From positions 10,554,571 to 10,618,570 of the forward strand of contig OY747716.1 of the NCBI GenBank assembly GCA_963556495.2: 64,000 nt of DNA, given 5' to 3'. Each line of letters opens with the position of its first letter. Positions within the stretch are counted from its first letter, which is position 1. The translations under genes and the position numbers were made by a program. The stretch comes from Valencia hispanica (taxonomy: Eukaryota > Chordata > Actinopteri > Cyprinodontiformes > Valenciidae). Positions 1 through 11,215 of the stretch are shown here, piece by piece. The notes under the pieces were generated by a model, which had not been told where the DNA came from, ran no database searches, and worked only from the letters and a program-made list of their open reading frames with translations.

Positions 1-310
1 TATTCAGTTTTTACGGTTTTATAAAACTTTTTAGTAATAAGCTAAAATATTTTAAGGGGTGTTTAAAGTATAATCAGGTTGACTGACTACTAATTTTTGT
101 TTTACTTATTCTTTTTTCATTATGATGTGGTTTTTGTAGGATGCTTTTGGGGTTGGTGACAATTGCTAGAGTTTGCTTTTTACTAAAAGAATATTGAGAA
201 TTAGGTTAAAACATAAAAAACAATAATAATAAATTAGAAAAAAAATATTGCTTAAAGGTAAAGAAAAAAAAAAAAAAACAGACACTCTTCTCACTTTGAA
301 TAATCATGTT

Positions 311-559
311 AGAAAGAGGGACGATTTGTTAAATAATATGTTTGGTAAATGGAAGACTCTGGCAATGTCTATAATGGTTTCTTTAGCAGTATTTGTGTCA
401 ACTATGGTGTTATGTGGATGTTGCTGTATTCCTTGTATACGTTTATTGCTCACAAAGTGTATTGAAAAAGCTGTTGGTGATAATATGCAAGGTCAATATC
501 TGTTACTCCCTCACATGGAGCTTGAAGGAGAAGTACAGAGGAGTGATCAATCTATTTGA
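311..559 (+). pseudogene. Endogenous retrovirus env, C-terminal transmembrane-subunit remnant
   Basis: The open frame at 248-559 encodes, from about residue 22 on, the end of a retroviral envelope transmembrane subunit. A basic and polar approach (starting RKRDDLLNNMFGKW) leads into a hydrophobic membrane span of about 22 residues. The span ends in the cysteine cluster CGCCCIPCIR, followed by a short cytoplasmic tail. A Cys-rich membrane exit of this kind is familiar from gamma/epsilon-like fish ERV envelopes. The first ~20 residues are lysine-rich low-complexity sequence and are probably not env. Only the tail is in the window; the rest would lie upstream of base 1. An LTR-like segment follows directly, as expected for the 3' end of a provirus. 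Confidence 0.75.
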
Positions 560-577
560 AAATAGATTGAAAGAGGG

Positions 578-1051
578 ATTTGTTGTATTCTACTTTTTTG
601 GGGCTATTTTTTATTATGCAGTACATATGTTTTAACTATATCTTTAGTAGGCGTTTAGAAGTAAATAGGCCTGTTTATATTATTCAGGGTAGTAAAACAT
701 GACTCTTTACCAGTACTTTATGGGGGTAAGGTTTTAAGTAAATAAACTCTTGGGTAAAGATATGAACTGAAAGCAGGGAGGATCGGTTATAACTCTAGTT
801 CATGGTACGGCTATAAAACCAGGTCAGGAGACCTGGAGAAAATGTATGACCTGTCAAGATGTAGAAGGAGGAGAGAGGAGTCATGTGATATTTTCTTTGT
901 TCTTCTGTAATAAAAATGGTACACCCTTGTAGAGAAGCGAGTCAGATCTTTTCTGGCTCCCATCTGCAGGTGCGTCCTATGTGAAACAGATATCTGTTTG
1001 TGTGTGTTGTTTTACTCTCTGTCTCTCAGTTCTGGGTCTTATTTTGAAACA
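578..1051 (+). repeat. Probable 3' LTR of the endogenous retrovirus
   Basis: Directly after the env stop there is a purine stretch (GAAAGAGGGA, ~568-577), as expected for a polypurine tract, then sequence starting TG. A TATA box (TATAAA, 812-817) and a polyadenylation signal (AATAAA, 910-915) lie in the right order for U3 and R. The right end is uncertain: I placed it at the CA of GAAACA (1051), but it could run to ~1085. No second LTR copy is visible, so the borders are not confirmed. Confidence 0.45.
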
Positions 1052-1094
1052 GTTCCCGCCGGGGTTTTGGAGTTCGGCGCCCCCACCTCTCTGA

Positions 1095-1516
1095 GTAGAA
1101 AGTGAGTTGCAGAGCATATTAAGGTACGAAGCCGACAGTAACCATGGCAAAAGGGTGGTTTACAGCAGGGAGCAGCTGATTAACATTGAAAAAGCCCTGC
1201 AGGGTTGTTTTGAGACTGCAAACTGGATGACTCTTTGCCAAGCACATGGAGAGGACATCGGTGCTATGACTGAGTGTGTAATTGACTATATAAACTTCTG
1301 TGTGGACAACATCATCCCCACCAGAATAGTGAGATGATTACCCAATAATAAACCCTGGATCTTCAGTGACCTGAAGGAACTACTACACACAGATGGTAGC
1401 TTCGCCCCATTGGTTCCTCAGCCAAGCACATACATCAAATGTCTGAACGTGCGGTTTCTCTCGTACTGAGCAGGATTACTATTGCAACAACACATTATCA
1501 GTAGGGTAAAACTAAC

Positions 1517-1550
<34 letters not shown>

Positions 1551-2875
1551 TGTTCCCTAATAGTGAGTGAACAACCCAACGCTTGGTGAATTCTGCTTCA
1601 TAATGATAGGAAGCTGTTATTGAGGAGTATACAGAAGCAACTTAAGGTCAAGATCAGAGACAGCCACGAGGCAGCATAGGATTGGATAGATGGAAGTCTG
1701 GACAGAGCCAATGAACTGAACACATTCTTCAATAGGTTCAGTTTTAAAACAAACTCAGCATCTCCTCTCTTTTCCCCAACCAAACAGACATCTCATCCTC
1801 CTCTGACCCACAGCTTTCCTGTCACACCTCGGATGTTTTATCCTTCACCTCATGGACTATTCTGCTTCCACATGTTTGTCTTCAACCAATCAGGAGATTC
1901 TGCTACTCCCTTTGCCTCTCACTTCCAATTGTCTGTCTCCAAAAGTAAGGTGAAGAGCCAGCTGGAAAAACTGAACCGGAACCAGGCTGCAGGTCCAGAT
2001 GATGTCAGCCCCAGAGTCCTGAAGCCCTCTGCAGAGCAGCTCTGTGGGATTCTGCAGCACCTCTTCAACCTTAACCTAACTCAGGAGAAGGTTCCAGTGT
2101 TGTGGAAGACATCATGCCTTGTTCCAGTACCAAAGCGGACTCACCCATCAGTCATCCATGACTATAGATCTGTTACCCTGACATCCCACATCATGAAGGT
2201 CCTGAAGAGACTTCTGTTGGCCCACCTAAATAAGCAAACAAGAACATATCAGGAACCGTTGGAGTTTGCTTATCGCTGTGTAGTTGGGGTTGAAGATGCC
2301 ATCATCCACCTGCTTCAACCAATCCACTGTCATCTGGACAAAGCAGAGATGGACAAGAAGGTGAACACAGAGAGCTGGTGGACCGCTTTGTGACATGGTG
2401 TGAAACAATCGTCTTACTTTGAATGTGAACAAAACAAAGGAGATGACTGCAGATTTCAGAAGAAACAGGGATAAGTCAAACACTGTTTCCATCATGGGAG
2501 AAGTGGTGGAGGTGGTTGAGGAGTATAAATACCTCGGAGTTCACCTTGACAGACTGGACTGGAGGCGCAACAGTAAAACCATCAACTAGAAGGGACAGAG
2601 CAGACTGTACTTCTTGAGGAAGCTTAGGTCCTTCACGGTTTGCAGCACGATGCTGCAAATCTTCTACAAGTCTGTTGTGGAGAGTGTAATCTCTTTAGAC
2701 ATCATCTGTTGGGGTAGCAGCATCAGAGCCAGGGACTTAAAAGGCTCAACAACCTGATAAGAAAGGGTGGTTCTGTTCTTGGCACTACTGTTGAACCACT
2801 GGAGATGATTGTGCAAAGAAGGATTCTAAATAAAATCAAAAGAATTATGGACAACCCACATCTCTCCACTAGCTC
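1095..2875 (+). pseudogene. Jockey/L2-type LINE ORF2 remnant (endonuclease C-end, RT, C-terminal region)
   Basis: Translated pieces follow the order of a fish jockey/L2-like LINE polyprotein. The linker between endonuclease and RT is at 1107-1337 (FCVDNIIPTR, with further linker sequence after the stop). The first RT blocks are at 1930-2390 (NRNQAAGPDDVSPRVLK, then VPVPKRTHPSVIHDYRSVTL and EFAYRC). The post-catalytic part is at 2400-2860 (NVNKTKEMTADFRR, EEYKYLGVHLD, LYFLRKLRSF). The segment that should carry the YxDD catalytic box is missing: the sequence jumps near 2345-2395 from HLDKAEMDKK to the later motif that normally reads RFVTWCE. Frame changes and stops are frequent. The right end merges into a Gypsy fragment near 2875. 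Confidence 0.8.
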
Positions 2876-3760
2876 TTTGATGTCTCTCATCAAACCTGGC
2901 CACCACATAGACTGTTGTGCCCTTGCAAAACATTTTGTCATGCCTTGATGTCCATGATGGATTCGGTCCAACATCTCTGTTACGGCCTCTGGTTTACAGT
3001 TTGGGGTTGTTTGTGTGTACCTGTTCTCTTCTTGGTCATCTTATTTTTCCTTAGGGAGCTGTATCATCCTCGGTTAGCTGATTAATGACAGCTGATGAGA
3101 ATCAGCTGATTGGGCCAGTTGGGTTGGAGCTGATCAGCTGGAGACCTTAAAAGTATTTGGACTGGTGGCAGAGAAGGAGAGCTTCCTTTGCACTTGGCCG
3201 ATTCTACAGATAGAATCGTTGACTAAGTGAGTTTCTTATTGTAAATAAATCCCGCTTGTTGATTTTACAACTGATCTCAAGTTTTTTTGGTTATTAGATC
3301 CACTCTCCTTCCCATTTAAATTTTTTGTTACAGCCCAACCGAGCCTGGGTCGTAACAATCTCTCTATACATTGGCGCTGGAATAAGGATCCATTCCCTTT
3401 TTAGAAGCATCCCATGAGCCACATGTCAGCTCTGTATGGCCAATACTGCTGTAGGTTCTCTGAGACTACCGTTCTGTGTAGGCCATCCTTTGTCTGTGTA
3501 CACTCAGTTGTCTCATTGTCCCATCTCTGTCCTGCACGTCTTTACTTTCATCCAGTTTGGGTTTTGTAGCAGGAATATGTTCCATGATGTAGTCAATGAA
3601 GATTTTACATTCTTTCTCCAGTGTGTTACTCTCAGGGTCCTTTTCCAGTTCCAGTGGCACCCGTGACAAAACATCAGCAGCCATCAACTGTTTTCCTGGT
3701 ACATGTATGATCTTGTAATTGAACCTTATTATTCTTACAGTGTGTTTACAACCTGACAAC
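2876..3760 (-). pseudogene. Ty3/Gypsy pol fragment (RNase H end and integrase zinc finger), split by a solo LTR
   Basis: On the minus strand, 3760-3466 reads as the end of the RT/RNase H region (FNYKIIHVPGKQLMAADVLS, the typical 'VPGK...ADALSR' block). It is followed by the linker towards integrase. After the inserted LTR (2978-3357), 2974-2856 gives the integrase HHCC region (IHHGHQGMTKCFARAQQSMW, then WPGL and DIKELVERC). No 5' or 3' parts of the same element are visible: the lower end abuts the LINE and the upper end fades at ~3760. This is a fossil fragment without coding capacity. Confidence 0.8.
2978..3357. mobile_element. Solo LTR (380 bp) with 5-bp target duplication, nested in Gypsy pol
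   Basis: The segment starts TGTTACGGCC and ends GGGTCGTAACA, giving the TG...CA inverted ends of an LTR (TGTTACG/CGTAACA). It is flanked on both sides by ATCTC (2973-2977 and 3358-3362), a perfect 5-bp target-site duplication. It interrupts the Gypsy pol reading frame exactly. A possible polyadenylation signal lies near 3244 (AAATAAATCC) if the LTR reads on the + strand. The interior is non-coding. Because only one LTR sits between the duplications, this is a recombined solo LTR. Confidence 0.85.
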
Positions 3761-4822
3761 CTGCCCGACGGGCTCAGATCCCCCCCAAATTGTTACGTGT
3801 CTCCTCATTCTCGTCACGTGTCTCCTCATTCTCAATATCTTATCACATAATAAATAATGACAAAATATATATATCACTAACCATTCACAAACATTGAATA
3901 TATCAGATCTACCTACAAACATAACTTCTTCAAGGCTCAACTCAGGCAGATGCTGCAGTTTCAGCAGAGGCCCAACTGAAGCCTCTTGCCATGCCAAACA
4001 TTGATCCAAAATGGCAGGTCTCACCTAAGACCAACCATGTGACCAAACCTAACCAATAGGAAAACAGAAAAAATTAAGTGATCTGTCTGCTTTCTCCACA
4101 CAATCTACCGGTGTTGCTAAAACACTCTACGCATACATGAAACCTGTAACATCACAAAGTCCCTTTTATGATATATATGGTTTTTGCCTGCCACTATACT
4201 CTTTTCACCTATCAGACTCTCACTGACCGTGTTCTGTCTATTGTGGCAATAAAGATTTCTTTCAAACATGTGGAAAGCAACAGTGGGCGCATATTCTGCA
4301 CAGAAATTAAAGAGAACTGAGTTAATTCCTAGCATGACCTAACCAGCAAGAGTTAACATTATGGCGCTAAATCAGGGCCATAACGTTTGTTTATTTGCAA
4401 GAAATGTTTGAATTTGAAAATATGTAAGCTGAAAACGAAAGTCAAGTTTTTATTGTGAACTTTGAAAAAAAATTGTATTTTTATTTTGTATTTTTCTGAG
4501 CAAACTTTAATTCAAAATGTTCAGTATTATATTTTTTAAAATTTGAGAATTTGTTTCTCCTTCAGTTTCAGATTATATATGTTCATATTCAGATCTTTCT
4601 AATAAAAAAAAAAAAGTTCTTTACAGTTTCAGATTTTTCTTCCAGCTTCAGAACCTTTTTCTACACTTGCAGATTCCTTTTTTTCAGTCTAAAACTTTTG
4701 GCACTGATGTGGCGTGGTGGGTGTGGGGGTCAATTATGAGCAGTTTTCCCAACCACTACGTCAGAAGTTGACATTTTCCAAGTGGCGTGCATTGTACCGG
4801 GTGGGCTGTACCTCACTGAAAG
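3761..4822. other. AT-rich stretch without a recognisable gene
   Basis: I see no coding similarity. A 19-bp direct repeat (ACGTGTCTCCTCATTCTC with spacer) occurs twice at about 3795-3834. From 4380 to 4700 the DNA is T-rich, with a recurring TTCAGATTT/TTCAGAAC motif. The end of this stretch (~4740-4822) is GC-richer and probably holds the promoter of the integrase gene. Confidence 0.5.
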
Positions 4823-6261
4823 ATGGCGTCCTCTTCAAACAATACTGCCGGCGTGAACGACCAGGTAGCCTAAGTGTTTAATTTTAGAATAATTACACCG
4901 CGGAACAGTCTTAATCGTTTCAATCTGGATGATACTAAGACATAAACAAAGGGACAATACATTCACTTTTATCATGACAATGCTAATGATCAGGGCTTTC
5001 TTTTCAGCTTGTCAGTCATTATTCATTGTTTTCTTAGTTTAGGCAGGATAAGCAATGGTACCCACAAGCTAAATTTTTCCATTTCACAAATTTTGTGTTT
5101 GTAACGTGCACGCATGAGTTAATCTATATGGATGGGGAACAACAAAGCTAGTGAAGTAATCCTGAAGAAAAATCCTGTCCATGTAACTTAGGAGCAGCTG
5201 AAAAGAGCGATTCTTCAGCAAGTATTGCATAAAGTTTCACAGGTCATACACAGATATCCCCTCGATGTGGACTATTTGCAGTTTGTTGTCAACCACGAGA
5301 TGGTCCTTTAAAGGTCTTTGTCCAACCAGGTTGAGATCCCTCAAGATGTTATGAGTGCTTTGATAGAGCTGTCAACTCTGCTCAGCATGGAGGACGTCAG
5401 TGTGAGAAGGAGAGCTAGGACGACCAAAATGTGATGCATCTCCTCATCAGCTTCAGACACTGACAGAAATGTCTTTACCAGTGCCCCAAGTAGCAAAACT
5501 TCTGGAATATCTGTGAGGACAGTGAAATGTTGTTTGCATGATTATGGCATTTCCATAAAGCAGTGCTGTAGTAGAATGAGTGACGAAAACCTGGACAATT
5601 TAGTAAGATCAGTTAAGGCAAAAGCACCACATCTTGGATACAAGATGATGAATGGGATGCTTCAAGGCATGGGCCACCATGTACAGTGGAAGAGAGTGTA
5701 CTCAATGCACCGTGTGGACTCTGCAGGTATTTTCTCAAGAATGGCAAGGCTGGGATGGGTAGCCAGAAGGACATATTTTGTCCAAGGTCCTCTTCAATTG
5801 GTAGATATCAACACAAACCATAAACTAACAAGGTAGGATGATGTTGGTATATGATCTGTAAATGTCTGACAATATTGCTAAATACTGGATTATACAATTA
5901 ATTTATACCTGTTAATGTCCTTGTTTATCATTAAAATATGCATCTGTGTTTTGTTGTTCTTTTTACAGATTTGGCCTGGTAATATTTGGAGGGATTGATG
6001 GGTACTCCAGAATGGGTTTTTTTCTTCGTTTTCTTTAACATTAGCCAAAATGAGATAATGATAATTAAAGAGTGAGAGACTGGTGTATTGGTCCACCATA
6101 AAACTTACTGTATGATATACAGATCCTCCTGTCTAACAAATTGGTCCAAACATGTTTAGGTTTGTGAAGATTTGGTGACTATAAAGGCTTTGCAAACGAA
6201 GTAATTTATCAAGTCACTCAAAGACTCTTTTTACCCCTTGCATTTGGGTGAAGGGTAGATT

Positions 6262-7112
6262 ACACTATCGATGTCACAAGGCCTTCTCAGTCACATGGCC
6301 GAGAGATTTATTTGGATGTATTAACCTTGTGCTAAATCACAGTTCCTAGATGAAATCCATGTGCATTTTGACTTTTCAACACAGAGAAGGTTTTATTTGT
6401 ATTACTTTTATTTGTTGTGATGTAACATGTAAAATGAACCCGCTTAGACATTTTGGTGAGAACACTCAGCCATCTCATTCCAAACAGTATTTTTCCCCCT
6501 CTGAGGTAGAATCGACAAACTTTAAAACTGTAAATTGTTTGTGTACTTCATGCCACTCACTAAAGAGCTATTGTTGTTAATCTCCAATTTACAAATTTGC
6601 TTCCTGAACTTGAACATGAAATGAGATGAAATCAGCAGCAGTTTGAGTTAAGCCTCAAAACCATTGGAAGACAATGTTATGCTTTACACATTGTTAAATT
6701 CCTGCCCAAGAGGAAAAGCCTCCAGTAGAACCATTTTGAATGGATTATAAGACTTCATATGTTTTACAGGCAGCACGACGGTCTTAGCCCAGGATGATAC
6801 GACGGGATAGGATATGCTGTGATTTCCAAAGTCAGCATCACAGTCGTGATTAAATTTGACCACCACAGTGAAGTCCTTTTCTGAGGGGTGGAGAGGAATA
6901 TGACCCTGACCAGTGATCCACTGCAGAAACCTGACAGGTGTAATAGCTCTTGGGCCACCTTCATCAGCTAGATGTTCTGGACTTTCTGGTAGGATAAGAG
7001 CCGATTTTAAATGAGAAATTCGAAGAATCTTTCCATTTTGGAGAAGAAAAATCTAAATATTTGAATTTGAGACAAGCAGAATGTTAATTGAATATTGTAG
7101 CCATGGCACAGC
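6262..7112. repeat. Upstream copy of an 851-bp direct duplication
   Basis: This segment repeats 9923-10774 almost base for base. I noted one substitution (GAGCTATTGTTG versus GAGCTATGGTTG) and a T/C-run length difference near 6490. It carries the last 24 codons of the integrase gene on +, and the last HECT exon on - (6684-6958). Here it sits out of context, between integrase exons 3 and 4. The downstream copy fits the reading frames on both sides, so this one is the duplicate. Confidence 0.95.
6684..6958 (-). pseudogene. Duplicate of the terminal HECT-like exon
   Basis: This is an orphan copy of the last exon of the HECT-type gene, identical in protein to 10346-10620. It includes ITPVRFLQWITGQGHIPLHP near the start and PLGQEFNNV before the stop. 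It has no upstream exons of its own. It carries the same Trp codon (6789-6791) at the presumed catalytic-Cys position as the parental copy. Confidence 0.85.
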
Positions 7113-7408
7113 TACTGCTACCTCTCAAGGTAGCTACCTTGGGAGGTATGAAGCTTGCTTTTTTACGTCTGCCCTTATAAATTTGTTGTTAGTTTTTTAC
7201 CGATCTGTAAGTTTATGATTTTTTGCTTGATTAACAGTGTAATTATTTTGACATGGAATGGGTTAAATATACATGTTCAATTGTGATAAATCATCATACT
7301 CTTGTTTAAATGGTTCAAACATTTACAAAAATGTACCATAAATCACCATCCCAAATTTTGTTTAGGATCATTAATATATTTATCTATTTCATAAAAGGTG
7401 TGCTTAAA

Positions 7409-8031
7409 GCCTGCCGCACACGAGAGCAATCTGCTGAGCAAAAAGTCATTCGAGGCCGTTTGCTCAGCAGATAGCTCGCTGTGTGCGGCTGATTTACGGT
7501 GAGTTTTCTGCCTCACAAGGCGTTAAGGTGAAAATCAAACAAGTTTGATATTTTTCGCCCCAGGAGGCGAAAAACTCACTGTGCGCTCTAGGTGAGCTGA
7601 GTGCTGAGGGCAAATTTTCAAGTGACCAATCAAAACGTGGTCTCCGCTCACATGATTCCAAGATGGCTGCCCACGGAGAAGATTACATTTTAGAAGATAG
7701 ATAAACTCGTACCCATATTTTCCAAACCTTCAAATGGCCGCCTCCAAATTCATCTGTCTCGATTTCGTTCATTGTTTTGGCATGAAAACAGGGGGCTGCC
7801 ATCTTGGAATCATGTGAGCGGAGACCGCTTGTTGATTGGTCTAAGTTGAATATTTGCCCTCAGCACACAGCGTAGACCGCACACAGTGAGTTTTTCGCCT
7901 CGCCTGTTTGATTTTTACGTAAGGCGGAAAACTCACAGAAAATTAGCCGCACACAGCGAGCTGAGCTATCTGCTGAGTAAACGACCTCGGATGACTTTTT
8001 GCTCAGCTGATTGCTGTCGTGTGCGGCAAGC
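7409..8031. mobile_element. Palindromic (fold-back) MITE, 623 bp
   Basis: The left end GCCTGCCGCACACGAGAGC and the right end GCTGTCGTGTGCGGCAAGC are inverted repeats. The complementarity continues inwards through GAGCAAAAAGTCAT / ATGACTTTTTGCTC and GCTCGCTGTGTGCGGCT / AGCCGCACACAGCGAGCT. A second, inner pair lies around 7650-7675 and 7793-7830 (GATTCCAAGATGGCTGCC / GGCTGCCATCTTGGAATC). Almost the whole element can fold into one hairpin. No target duplication is clear. The superfamily is unknown. Confidence 0.8.
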
Positions 8032-9922
8032 ATTATACAGCGCTGCACAGTATGTTGAATGATAGCCTAAACAATTCATTTCTATTCACCTGTCTAAAGT
8101 AAAATTATAATAAAAATACAGAGGCTGAAATTAATTTTAAGTGTTAGAGACTTAGTAAAGTATTTCTAGCTTTACTAAACTTGAACTGTCAAGGGTTAAT
8201 TTTGTTTTGGAGTGCGAGGGGATCAAGGGTTGGAAAATGTTAGGATAGCAAGATGCATGTTCACGATCCGGGGCTGTGGAAGAAGAAGTTTCCTGTCAGG
8301 CAAGAGCGTTCACAATCAAAGCTATATTTAGTATTTTTTATACATTACCCCTGGAAAAAATAATGCACATTTTCCATTTATTTTTCAAGTGATTGAAATT
8401 TCAGATAAAATGTAGAAACTGTAGGCATATTTTTATGTCACTGAAAAGAATAAAGCACTTGTGGCGAGTTGTGTGGATGGCTGTTTCAAGTGTGCACTTT
8501 GAGACCCTTCACAACCTCGAGGACAAAGGCCTTCTGGATCCATCTGCTGGTATCCACATGTTTTGTGCCCAGCATACATTTCTTCCACGTCTGCAGAGGG
8601 ATCTGGATATCCTTAGGCTGGATTGGGATAACCACCCTCCAAGGACAGAGCACAATCTGTCCCCACAACAACTGTGGACACTGGGACTCCACCAGAATCC
8701 AGTTGAGGCTTACAGACACAATGAAGGTACAAAATGAAAGCAAAATTATTCAACCTGTCTCTGAATCATACTTAGAAAAAATGCACATGGGGATTGTGGA
8801 GGGGTGTGTAAACATAATAAATCTGTAGTTGATGGTTATATCAGTAAATGTACACATTACATATTTAGTCTATCAAAGGCACACTCTAACTTTTCCACCT
8901 TAAAAATATGCAGGGCTGACTTGTTTATATGTATGTCTTGAAATTCTCAAGTCTAGCCTTAAAGGTTGAATATGGAACAATTTAATACAAAGCTATATAT
9001 TTTTTTTAAGTAATACCTCCAAGGGGCATTTAAAGGGATGCAGAATGAAAGTACACAATTTCCATACAAAATTATATTAGAATTAAAATAAAATATAAAT
9101 TTTGACGGGCACAACGTTGGCATTATATTTACATCTACCAGCCAATAGCGGGCGTCATTGCGGGTTGCCTGATAGAATAAATAGTCTGTTCGGCACAGCG
9201 AGTCACTGGGGGGGGGGGGGGGGGATTGTAACCGTAACAGCTAGCGTAACCGTAGCTCCGACTGGTAATCGGGGGGTAAGTGTACCTCTGGGATGAGGGG
9301 GGGCTTGTATGATCATAAGTTCTAGAGAAAACCCAGCGCACCCAACAAACAGCACATGTAGTATGTATTTATTTATTTATTAAATAACTAATATGAAGAC
9401 TTCCAGTTGAAGACATGCAAACCAAAGATAATCTTCTAGCGTCAGTAAGCTAAGTAAAATGAATGAATGATAGCAGGCTAATGATAGCAAGCCAAAGTAG
9501 GACTGTCAGAAATTACATGCATCTAATAAATAATGGATAGAAAGGCTAATGTTAAATACTGTTGTAAAATAAACTTATCAGTTGAAATTAGTCCTTACCC
9601 TGTACGATTCGTCACTGACTGGACATGGTGCCGGCTGGCCACGTCACGTATCGGCAGTGAACCTGGCATCCCGACAGCTGGAAACCTCGTTCTGTTATTG
9701 CAACTAAAACCTGCGCTCACTAGATGTCGCTATGATGGTCGGGTTCCATATTCAACCTTTAAATTGTCGTTTCTAATATCTGATTTTTTTTATTATCATA
9801 GGAAATGGAGGATGCATATCTGGATGTCAACTCAATTGCTGAGCTGGATGAGAGGAGTCCTGGAGGAATTCTTCCATCTGTTAAATGTCCTCTCTCTGAA
9901 GACGACATGGAAAGACTAAAAG

Positions 9923-10774
9923 ACACTATCGATGTCACAAGGCCTTCTCAGTCACATGGCCGAGAGATTTATTTGGATGTATTAACCTTGTGCTAAATCA
10001 CAGTTCCTAGATGAAATCCATGTGCATTTTGACTTTTCAACACAGAGAAGGTTTTATTTGTATTACTTTTATTTGTTGTGATGTAACATGTAAAATGAAC
10101 CCGCTTAGACATTTTGGTGAGAACACTCAGCCATCTCATTCCAAACAGTATTTTTTTCCCCTCTGAGGTAGAATCGACAAACTTTAAAACTGTAAATTGT
10201 TTGTGTACTTCATGCCACTCACTAAAGAGCTATGGTTGTTAATCTCCAATTTACAAATTTGCTTCCTGAACTTGAACATGAAATGAGATGAAATCAGCAG
10301 CAGTTTGAGTTAAGCCTCAAAACCATTGGAAGACAATGTTATGCTTTACACATTGTTAAATTCCTGCCCAAGAGGAAAAGCCTCCAGTAGAACCATTTTG
10401 AATGGATTATAAGACTTCATATGTTTTACAGGCAGCACGACGGTCTTAGCCCAGGATGATACGACGGGATAGGATATGCTGTGATTTCCAAAGTCAGCAT
10501 CACAGTCGTGATTAAATTTGACCACCACAGTGAAGTCCTTTTCTGAGGGGTGGAGAGGAATATGACCCTGACCAGTGATCCACTGCAGAAACCTGACAGG
10601 TGTAATAGCTCTTGGGCCACCTTCATCAGCTAGATGTTCTGGACTTTCTGGTAGGATAAGAGCCGATTTTAAATGAGAAATTCGAAGAATCTTTCCATTT
10701 TGGAGAAGAAAAATCTAAATATTTGAATTTGAGACAAGCAGAATGTTAATTGAATATTGTAGCCATGGCACAGC
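9923..10774. repeat. Downstream (parental) copy of the 851-bp direct duplication
   Basis: Near-identical to 6262-7112 but in natural context. The left border lies inside the last integrase exon and the right border in the intron between the last two HECT-like exons. The left junction shares ACACTATCG and the right junction shares GGCACAGC with the other copy. Beyond these the two flanks are unrelated. Confidence 0.95.
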
Positions 10775-11036
10775 ATAATTTTTTATCATGAAAACCTTGA
10801 AATCTGACAACTTGAAACTTGACAAAAAATAACCATTTACCTTCTGATTCGTAAAGCAAGTCTTGAATGAAGTTAACCATCTCCAGCACAACCTGATGCT
10901 TGGTGGTTCCCTTTTCACTCAGCTGAGGGTGAATGGACGCCATGACAAACTCAGCATTAACCTATGATGATATTAGAAAGCAAATTATTTAAACTTTTAA
11001 CTTTTTCAGTGTCACAAAAAAGGTAAATACTTTATT

Positions 11037-11081
<45 letters not shown>

Positions 11082-11116
11082 GTGTATATATATATGTATA
11101 TGTGTGTATATATATA

Positions 11117-11215
<99 letters not shown>

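Larger units (their letters stand above)
4823..9996 (+). pseudogene. Mobile-element integrase-domain gene with introns, broken
   Basis: The exons match a multicopy fish family with an rve-type integrase core. Exon 1 (4823-4864) encodes MASSSNNTAGVNDQ and ends at CAG|GTAGCC. A long second exon (~5160-5832) is damaged at its start, then carries a helix-turn-helix-like region (SSKTSGISVRTVKCCL, DENLDNLVRSVKAKAPHLGY), MHRVDSAGIF and the core entry VDINTNHKLTR. After the intron 5833-5968 the frame resumes FGLVIFGGIDGYSRM. Known relatives have W-H-I-D-x-N-H-K-L, so the first catalytic Asp is kept here (VDINTNHKL). The core is then lost. The later part returns at ~8446-8726 (WMAVSSVHFETLHNLEDKG, WDNHPPRTEHNLSPQQLW). 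The final exon (~9805-9996) contains VKCPLSEDD and SHGREIYLDVLTLC. The missing middle coincides with a duplicated segment and a MITE. Confidence 0.75.
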
